DNA of 18,130 bases from NCBI GenBank assembly GCA_937877605.1, contig CALFJA010000102.1, positions 1 to 18,130 on the forward strand, given 5' to 3'. This DNA comes from an uncultured Prevotellaceae bacterium. Lineage in GTDB: Bacteria; Bacteroidota; Bacteroidia; Bacteroidales; Bacteroidaceae. The translations under genes were made by a program, and so were the position numbers. Positions 13,407-18,130 of this stretch are shown piece after piece (the stretch's first letter is position 1; every line of letters starts with the position of its first letter). The notes below the pieces were generated by a model. It was not told the DNA's origin, searched no databases, and saw nothing but the letters and a program-made list of their open reading frames with translations.

Positions 13407-13412
13407 GGAGGA
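13407..13412 (+). promoter_or_regulatory. Shine-Dalgarno site of rplF
   Basis: GGAGGA lies 6 nt before the rplF ATG at 13419. It decides this start over an in-frame upstream codon at 13389 inside rpsH. Confidence 0.6.
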
Positions 13413-13418
13413 TTGAAT

Positions 13419-13985
13419 ATGTCTAGAATAGGAAAATTGCCAATTAGCGTACCTGCCGGAGTGAGCATCGAGCACAAGGATGGTATAGTTACCGTTAAGG
13501 GCCCCAAGGGTGAGCTCTCACAGAAATTAGATTCTTCAATTTTGATGAAGGTGGACGAAGGTCAGATCGTATTCGAGATTGACGAAAACAGTCCAGTAAA
13601 CTATAAGCAAAAACAAGCGTTCCATGGTCTTTACCGCTCATTGATCAACAACATGGTCGTTGGCGTCAGTGAAGGTTTCACCAAGACATTGGAACTGGTC
13701 GGCGTAGGTTACCGTGTTTCCAACCAGGGTAATCTCATTGAGTTCTCTTTGGGTTACACTCATCCCATCTTCCTTCAGTTGCCTGACGAAGTCAAGGTTG
13801 AGACCAAGTCTGAGAGAAACCAGAACCCTCTTATTATATTAGAGTCTTGCGACAAACAACTGCTTGGACTCATCTGTGCAAAGATTCGTTCTTTCCGTAT
13901 GCCTGAACCGTACAAAGGCAAGGGTATCTTGTTCAAAGGCGAGGTTATCCGCAGAAAGTCTGGTAAGACTGCTGCCGCTAAATAA
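13419..13985 (+). CDS. rplF: 50S ribosomal protein L6 (uL6)
   Basis: L6 (188 residues) sits near the factor-binding site. It has two related alpha/beta domains. MSRIGKLPISVPAGVSIEHK is the family N-terminus, GTLV-type contacts are replaced by TKTLELVGVGYRVSNQGN, and PEPYKGKGILFKGEVIRRKSGK contains the C-terminal signature from PEPYKGKG onward. The start at 13419 is preceded by GGAGGA. The frame is open upstream to 13389, but those ten residues overlap rpsH and are not family-like. Confidence 0.98.
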   Translation: MSRIGKLPISVPAGVSIEHKDGIVTVKGPKGELSQKLDSSILMKVDEGQIVFEIDENSPVNYKQKQAFHGLYRSLINNMVVGVSEGFTKTLELVGVGYRVSNQGNLIEFSLGYTHPIFLQLPDEVKVETKSERNQNPLIILESCDKQLLGLICAKIRSFRMPEPYKGKGILFKGEVIRRKSGKTAAAK

Positions 13986-14004
13986 TCAATAAAGAATTAC
14001 GATT

Positions 14005-14349
14005 ATGACAACAAAGAAAGTTGAAAGACGAATAAAGATCAAGTTCCGCATTCGCAAGAGCGTCAACGGAACCGCAGAGCGTCCTCGTTTGAGTGTTTTC
14101 CGCTCCAATAAGCAAATATACGCACAAGTTATTAATGATCTCACTGGAACAACTCTGGCTTCGGCTTCATCCTTGGGTCTGGAAAAGATGCCCAAGAAGG
14201 AACAGGCTCAGAAAGTTGGAGAGTTAATTGCCGAGAAGGCTCAGGCAGCAGGTGTCAGCGCAGTCGTTTTCGACCGCAATGGTTACCTCTATCATGGCCG
14301 TGTAAAGGAATTAGCTGATGCCGCGCGTAAAGGTGGACTTAAATTTTAA
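14005..14349 (+). CDS. rplR: 50S ribosomal protein L18 (uL18)
   Basis: L18 (114 residues) carries 5S rRNA into the large subunit together with L5. GTAERPRLSVFRSNKQIYAQ is the conserved core, and AVVFDRNGYLYHGRVKELAD the C-terminal part. The basic N-terminus (KKVERRIKIKFRIRKS) is typical. It begins 19 nt after rplF and is followed by rpsE after 5 nt. Confidence 0.98.
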   Translation: MTTKKVERRIKIKFRIRKSVNGTAERPRLSVFRSNKQIYAQVINDLTGTTLASASSLGLEKMPKKEQAQKVGELIAEKAQAAGVSAVVFDRNGYLYHGRVKELADAARKGGLKF

Positions 14350-14354
14350 CGACT

Positions 14355-14867
14355 ATGGCAGTAAATAAAGTAAGAATAAATAGCGAAATCGAATTGAAAG
14401 ACCGCCTCGTTGCTATCAACCGCGTGACCAAGGTTACAAAGGGTGGTCGTACATTTACCTTTGCCGCAATTGTCGTTGTCGGCGACGGTAACGGTGTCAT
14501 CGGCTGGGGGCTTGGAAAGGCCGGCGAAGTGACCGCAGCAATTGCCAAGGGAACGGAAGCCGCCAAGAAGAACCTCGTAAAGGTGCCTATCCTGAAAGGT
14601 ACCATCCCTCATGAGATGGAAGTTGCCTTCGGTGGTGCCAAAGTACTTCTCAAGCCTGCTGCTGCAGGTACCGGTCTGAAGGCTGGTGGTGCTATGCGTG
14701 CCGTATTGGAAAGTGTTGGTGTCAAGGATGTGATTGCCAAGTCAAAGGGTTCTTCCAACCCTCACAACCTGGTAAAGGCCACCATTTCGGCACTCACGCA
14801 GATGCGTGATGCTTACATGGTAGCTGGCGACCGTGGCATTAGCATGGAGAAAGTGTTTAACGGTTAA
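14355..14867 (+). CDS. rpsE: 30S ribosomal protein S5 (uS5)
   Basis: S5 (170 residues) forms the mRNA entry channel and affects decoding fidelity; N-terminal-loop changes cause spectinomycin resistance in other bacteria. The double-stranded-RNA-binding-like part includes RVTKVTKGGRTFTFAAIVVVG. The signature GWGLGKAGEVTAAIAKGTEA and the C-terminal GSSNPHNLVKATISAL follow. The KVTKGGR loop is intact, with no deletion of the spectinomycin-resistance type. Confidence 0.98.
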   Translation: MAVNKVRINSEIELKDRLVAINRVTKVTKGGRTFTFAAIVVVGDGNGVIGWGLGKAGEVTAAIAKGTEAAKKNLVKVPILKGTIPHEMEVAFGGAKVLLKPAAAGTGLKAGGAMRAVLESVGVKDVIAKSKGSSNPHNLVKATISALTQMRDAYMVAGDRGISMEKVFNG

Positions 14868-14874
14868 AAGGAGA
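14868..14874 (+). promoter_or_regulatory. Shine-Dalgarno site of rpmD
   Basis: AAGGAGA starts right after the rpsE stop and ends 7 nt before the rpmD ATG. It is the most canonical ribosome-binding site in the window. Confidence 0.65.
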
Positions 14875-14881
14875 TTATATT

Positions 14882-15058
14882 ATGGCAAAAATCAAAGTAC
14901 AGCAGATTAAGAGCAAAATAGGTGCTCCTATCGACCAGAAGCGCACACTCGATGCCCTCGGACTTCGCAAGATTTCCCAGGTAATCGAAGTGGAAGACAC
15001 TCCAAGCATCCGCGGCATGATTCGCAAGGTGCATCATTTGGTTAAAGTAGTAGAATAA
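14882..15058 (+). CDS. rpmD: 50S ribosomal protein L30 (uL30)
   Basis: This 58-residue protein begins MAKIKVQQIKSKIGAPIDQK and continues with RTLDALGLRKISQVIEVED, the L30 signature. It ends MIRKVHHLVKVVE. Length, sequence and the conserved position between rpsE and rplO all fit L30, the short bacterial form. A strong AAGGAGA site precedes it. The gene is easily missed because of its size. Confidence 0.97.
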   Translation: MAKIKVQQIKSKIGAPIDQKRTLDALGLRKISQVIEVEDTPSIRGMIRKVHHLVKVVE

Positions 15059-15082
15059 CATTATCTTTTAAAAGGAACAATT

Positions 15083-15529
15083 ATGAAATTAAATACTTTG
15101 AAACCAGCAGCCGGCTCAACCCATTCCCGCCGCCGTATCGGCCGTGGACCTGGCTCAGGTCTGGGCGGTACCTCAACCCGTGGGCACAAAGGAGCAAAGG
15201 CTCGTTCTGGCTACAAGAGGAAAATCGGATTCGAGGGTGGTCAGATGCCACTCCAGCGCCGTGTTCCCAAAGCAGGTTTTAAGAACATTAATCATAAGGA
15301 ATACTTTGCAGTCAACCTGTCCACTCTTCAGGCTCTTGCCGAAAAGGCTAACCTCGAGAAGATCGGTCTGGACGAGCTCAAGGCTTTCGGCGTGGTTAAG
15401 GGTAAGGCACTTGTTAAGATCCTGGGGCGTGGCGAACTCAAGGCTAAGCTCACAGTTGAGGCAAATGCATTCTCGAAAGCTGCTGAAGAAGCCATCAAGG
15501 CTGCAGGTGGTAACACAACAATTATTTAA
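15083..15529 (+). CDS. rplO: 50S ribosomal protein L15 (uL15)
   Basis: L15 (148 residues) is a late-assembly protein with a long Gly/Arg-rich extended N-terminus: STHSRRRIGRGPGSGLGG, then TRGHKGAKARSGYKRKIGFE, then GGQMPLQRRVPKAGF. The globular C-terminal domain contains GRGELKAKLTVEANAFSKAA. AAAAGGAA (15070-15077) upstream is a moderate Shine-Dalgarno-like site. secY starts 9 nt later. Confidence 0.98.
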   Translation: MKLNTLKPAAGSTHSRRRIGRGPGSGLGGTSTRGHKGAKARSGYKRKIGFEGGQMPLQRRVPKAGFKNINHKEYFAVNLSTLQALAEKANLEKIGLDELKAFGVVKGKALVKILGRGELKAKLTVEANAFSKAAEEAIKAAGGNTTII

Positions 15530-15538
15530 TTGAGATAA

Positions 15539-16876
15539 ATGAAAAAGTTTATAGAGACACTGAAGAACTGTTGGAAGATAGAGGATTTGCGCCAGCGACT
15601 CCTCATCACCCTCCTGTTCACTGCGATTTATCGTTTTGGCTCGTTTGTAGTGCTGCCCGGTATCAATCCGAACATGCTCGACAAGCTGCAGTCGCAAACA
15701 TCAGGTGGACTGATGTCGCTTCTTGACATGTTCTCTGGTGGAGCTTTTTCCAACGCATCCATTTTTGCATTGGGTATCATGCCCTACATCTCCGCATCGA
15801 TTGTCATGCAGTTGCTTGCGGTTGTAGTGCCCTATTTCCAGAAGATGCAACGTGAGGGAGAAAGTGGTCGCAAGAAAATCATGTGGTACACCCGTTTCCT
15901 GACGGTGGCCATTCTGATCTTCCAGGCTCCCACCTATCTGCTCAACCTGCGCGCCCAGGCCTCTGCTGCTTTGGCAACAGGCATCGATTGGACCATATTT
16001 GTCTTCCCGGCAACCATCATCCTTGCCGCAGGCAGTATGTTCATTCTTTGGCTGGGCGAGCGCATCACCGATAAGGGTATCGGCAACGGTATCTCACTCA
16101 TCATTATGATAGGTATCATCGCGCGTCTGCCACAGGCCTTCGTGCAGGAAGTGACTTCCCGTCTGACATCTATCTCCGGTGGTGGCTTGGTAATGTTCAT
16201 TGCCGAGTTGCTTATCCTCTATGCAGTGGTATGCGCAGCTATATTGCTCACACAGGGAACACGAAAAGTTCCAGTTCAATATGCCAAGCGCATTGTTGGC
16301 AACCAGCAGTACGGTGGTGCACGCCAGTACATCCCCCTGAAGCTCTTTGCCGCCAATGTGATGCCAATCATCTTTGCACAGGCGTTGATGTTTGTGCCAT
16401 TGGCTGTTGTTCAATATCAGTCGGACAGCACCAGTTGGTTGGTACAGAACCTGCTGAACAATCGTAGCCTGCTTTACAATGTCATCTTTGTAATCCTGGT
16501 TATCGCGTTCACCTATTTCTACACCGCCATCACTCTGAATCCGACCCAGATGGCTGAAGACATGAAGCGCAACAACGGCTTTATCCCCGGCATCAAGCCC
16601 GGCCGCGACACGGCAGAGTACATCGACACCATCATGTCGCGTATCACCCTGCCCGGTTCGCTCTTCATTGCGTTCATTGCCATCATGCCGGCACTGGCAG
16701 GCCTGCTCAATGTTCAGCAATCGTTCTCCCAGTTCTTTGGAGGAACCTCCCTGCTGATTCTCGTCGGAGTGGTCATCGACACCCTCCAACAGATTGAGAG
16801 CCACCTGCTCATGCGCCATTACGACGGACTCCTCAATTCGGGGCACACCCGTCATGGAGGAGTGTCCGCCTACTAA
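15539..16876 (+). CDS. secY: Protein translocase channel subunit SecY
   Basis: SecY (445 residues) is the membrane channel of the Sec translocase, working with SecE, SecG and SecA. The sequence shows about ten hydrophobic segments. The first is around RLLITLLFTAIYRFGSFVVL. The conserved ALGIMPYISASIVMQLLAVV forms the TM2 region, and the plug-like segment GGLMSLLDMFSGGAF precedes it. The cytosolic loop TRKVPVQYAKR and the NNGFIPGIKPGRDTAEYI loop are the SecA/ribosome contact loops. Its place between rplO and map in the ribosomal cluster is standard. Confidence 0.98.
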   Translation: MKKFIETLKNCWKIEDLRQRLLITLLFTAIYRFGSFVVLPGINPNMLDKLQSQTSGGLMSLLDMFSGGAFSNASIFALGIMPYISASIVMQLLAVVVPYFQKMQREGESGRKKIMWYTRFLTVAILIFQAPTYLLNLRAQASAALATGIDWTIFVFPATIILAAGSMFILWLGERITDKGIGNGISLIIMIGIIARLPQAFVQEVTSRLTSISGGGLVMFIAELLILYAVVCAAILLTQGTRKVPVQYAKRIVGNQQYGGARQYIPLKLFAANVMPIIFAQALMFVPLAVVQYQSDSTSWLVQNLLNNRSLLYNVIFVILVIAFTYFYTAITLNPTQMAEDMKRNNGFIPGIKPGRDTAEYIDTIMSRITLPGSLFIAFIAIMPALAGLLNVQQSFSQFFGGTSLLILVGVVIDTLQQIESHLLMRHYDGLLNSGHTRHGGVSAY

Positions 16877-16890
16877 TCTGTTCGTTCAGA

Positions 16891-17691
16891 ATGGACATAT
16901 TTCTGAAGACAGAAGACGAAATTGAACTCATGCGAAACGCCAATCGGCTGGTGGGAAAGACACTGGCCGAATTGGCAAAGCATATAAGACCAGGCATCAC
17001 AACTGCGCAGTTGGATTGCATTGCCGAGGAATACATTCGCGACCACGGGGCAACACCCTCGTTCAAGCATTTCCCTAATCCCTACGGCAGTCCTTTCCCC
17101 GCCAGTATCTGCACATCGGTCAACGATGTGGTGGTGCATGGCATCCCCAGCGAGCGGACGGTCCTGACCGACGGCGACATCGTTTCCATCGATTGCGGCG
17201 TACTCCTCCAGGGATACAATGGCGACAGCTGCTACACCTTCGCCGTGGGAGAAATCCCACAGGAGACCAGCCGCTTGTTATCCGTAACAAAGCAGGCACT
17301 CTACGAAGGGATAGCCCAGGCCGTTGACGGGAATACCGTCGGCGACATCGGTGCCGCCATCCAGACATTGTGCGAGCAAAACGGCTATGGCATAGTCCGC
17401 GAACTCACTGGTCACGGTATCGGCCGGAAGATGCACGAGCCCCCGCTGGTGCCCAACTACGGAAAACACCGTCAGGGTGTACGGCTGAAACAAGGCATGT
17501 GCATCGCCATAGAGCCGATGGTCACCCAAGGCGACCGCCAGATATGGCTCATGCCCGACCGATGGAGTGTCAAGACCCGCGACGGAAAGTCGGCAGCACA
17601 CTTTGAGCACACAATAGTCGTCCGTCAGGGACACCCCGAAATTTTATCTTCATTTGAGGAAATAGATCAAATAGAAAGACAGAAACAGTAA
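16891..17691 (+). CDS. map: Methionine aminopeptidase, type I
   Basis: This enzyme removes the initiator Met from nascent proteins when the second residue is small. The 266 residues match type I enzymes without an N-terminal zinc extension. The five metal ligands are present: Asp101 and Asp112 (DCGVLLQGYNGD), His175 (TGHGIG), Glu208 (AIEPM) and Glu239 (HFEHT). His83 in VVHGIP corresponds to the substrate-contacting His. It is cytosolic, acts at the tunnel exit, and is co-transcribed between secY (14 nt upstream) and infA (2 nt downstream). Confidence 0.97.
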   Translation: MDIFLKTEDEIELMRNANRLVGKTLAELAKHIRPGITTAQLDCIAEEYIRDHGATPSFKHFPNPYGSPFPASICTSVNDVVVHGIPSERTVLTDGDIVSIDCGVLLQGYNGDSCYTFAVGEIPQETSRLLSVTKQALYEGIAQAVDGNTVGDIGAAIQTLCEQNGYGIVRELTGHGIGRKMHEPPLVPNYGKHRQGVRLKQGMCIAIEPMVTQGDRQIWLMPDRWSVKTRDGKSAAHFEHTIVVRQGHPEILSSFEEIDQIERQKQ

Positions 17692-17693
17692 TT

Positions 17694-17912
17694 ATGGCAA
17701 AGCAGTCAGCAATTGAACAAGACGGAACCATCCTGGAGTCGCTCTCCAATGCCATGTTCCGCGTAGAACTGGAAAACGGTGTTCAGATTATTGCCCACAT
17801 ATCCGGCAAGATGAGAATGCACTATATCAAGATTTTGCCTGGCGACAAGGTGAAGGTAGAGATGAGTCCCTACGACCTGACCAAGGGCAGAATAGTGTTC
17901 AGATACAAATAA
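17694..17912 (+). CDS. infA: Translation initiation factor IF-1
   Basis: IF-1 (72 residues) occupies the 30S A site during initiation. It is a single OB/S1-like fold. AIEQDGTILESLSNAMFRVELENG and HISGKMRMHYIKILPGDKVKVEMSPYDLTKGRI are clear family sequence, from the QDGTILESL strand to the final DLTKGRIVFRYK. The length is exactly usual. It starts two bases after the map stop and precedes rpmJ by 11 nt. Confidence 0.98.
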   Translation: MAKQSAIEQDGTILESLSNAMFRVELENGVQIIAHISGKMRMHYIKILPGDKVKVEMSPYDLTKGRIVFRYK

Positions 17913-17923
17913 CCTTTAAAAAT

Positions 17924-18040
17924 ATGAAGACAAGAGCATCATTAAAGAAACGCACACCCGACTGTAAGATCGTTCGTCGTAAAGGTCGTTTGTTCGTTAT
18001 CAACAAGAAGAACCCTAAGTACAAAATGCGTCAGGGCTAA
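17924..18040 (+). CDS. rpmJ: 50S ribosomal protein L36 (bL36), zinc-free type
   Basis: This 38-residue protein begins MKTRASLKKRTPDCKIVRRK and ends with the invariant-type KYKMRQG. It sits between infA and rpsM, as in most bacteria. Of the zinc ribbon (C-x2-C-x12-C-x4-H) only the second Cys (residue 14) remains. The first is Thr, the third Asn and the His is Tyr, so it should not bind zinc. The gene is short but unambiguous. Confidence 0.97.
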   Translation: MKTRASLKKRTPDCKIVRRKGRLFVINKKNPKYKMRQG

Positions 18041-18077
18041 GAATCAATCATTTTTAATCTTTTAATTTTTACACAAA

Positions 18078-18130
18078 ATGGCAATAAGAATTGTTGGAGT
18101 AGATTTGCCCCAGAACAAGCGTGGCGAAAT
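18078..18130 (+). CDS. rpsM: 30S ribosomal protein S13 (uS13), 3'-truncated by window edge
   Basis: The ATG at 18078 opens MAIRIVGVDLPQNKRGE, the conserved S13 N-terminus, and the frame runs off the window. S13 is a 30S-head protein that contacts S19 and the P-site tRNA. Its position after rpmJ starts the alpha-operon part of the cluster. The 37-nt gap before it is T-rich but has no clear hairpin or TAnnTTTG box. Confidence 0.95.
   Translation, partial: MAIRIVGVDLPQNKRGE

Noticed and set aside
16094..16855. 253-codon minus-strand frame opposite secY
   Set aside because: It is His- and Gln-rich antisense shadow of a conserved membrane protein, with no promoter or domain.
1..18130. Search for CRISPR arrays, tRNAs, insertion sequences and phage genes
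   Set aside because: No regular spacer-repeat series, cloverleaf or transposase/integrase-like frame was seen; the window is a compact housekeeping cluster.

Overview
The window is the core ribosomal-protein cluster of a Bacteroidales bacterium, most likely a Prevotella-like member of the Prevotellaceae. Four things point there: the protein sequences (for example the S10, S7, L2 and L36 variants), the order rplO-secY-map-infA-rpmJ-rpsM, the two strong promoters with a Bacteroidetes-type -7 box (TACCTTTG, consensus TAnnTTTG), and mostly A-rich rather than Shine-Dalgarno leaders. All genes are on the + strand. No tRNA, rRNA, CRISPR array, transposase or phage gene is visible.

Layout. (1) 1-1694: 3' part of a secreted-type family 20 beta-hexosaminidase with C-terminal accessory domains, cut by the window edge. 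(2) 1752-2060: a small DUF3467 protein, closed by a good intrinsic terminator at 2097-2145. (3) 2257-5971: str-type operon rpsL-rpsG-fusA-rpsJ, with its own promoter and long intercistronic gaps (168 nt rpsL-rpsG, 95 nt fusA-rpsJ), ended by a strong intrinsic terminator at 5993-6028. (4) 5972-6558: a 587-nt gene-free region holding that terminator, a 19-bp palindrome next to short degenerate 22-bp repeats, another stem-loop, an AT-rich 17-bp palindrome, a second TACCTTTG promoter and a structured leader. (5) 6559-18130: the S10/spc/alpha cluster rplC-rplD-rplW-rplB-rpsS-rplV-rpsC-rplP-rpmC-rpsQ-rplN-rplX-rplE-rpsN-rpsH-rplF-rplR-rpsE-rpmD-rplO-secY-map-infA-rpmJ-rpsM', tightly packed, with two TAATG stop/start overlaps. 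rpsM is cut by the right edge. The short genes rpmD and rpmJ are real.

Together these genes encode ribosomal subunit proteins, the translocase EF-G, initiation factor IF-1, the SecY export channel and the N-terminal Met peptidase, so they supply ribosome assembly and the first steps of protein maturation and export. The coding content is conventional.

The best leads are regulatory. The rplC leader has two mutually exclusive stems and a possible 15-codon leader ORF whose GGGAGG ribosome site lies in a hairpin loop. rpsJ is split from rplC by terminators. A few genes carry strong Shine-Dalgarno sites in a lineage that rarely uses them. Smaller oddities are an insertion of about 17 residues in L23 and a Met in place of the usual His beside the catalytic Asp-Glu of the hexosaminidase. 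I see no evidence of a wholly new multi-gene system.
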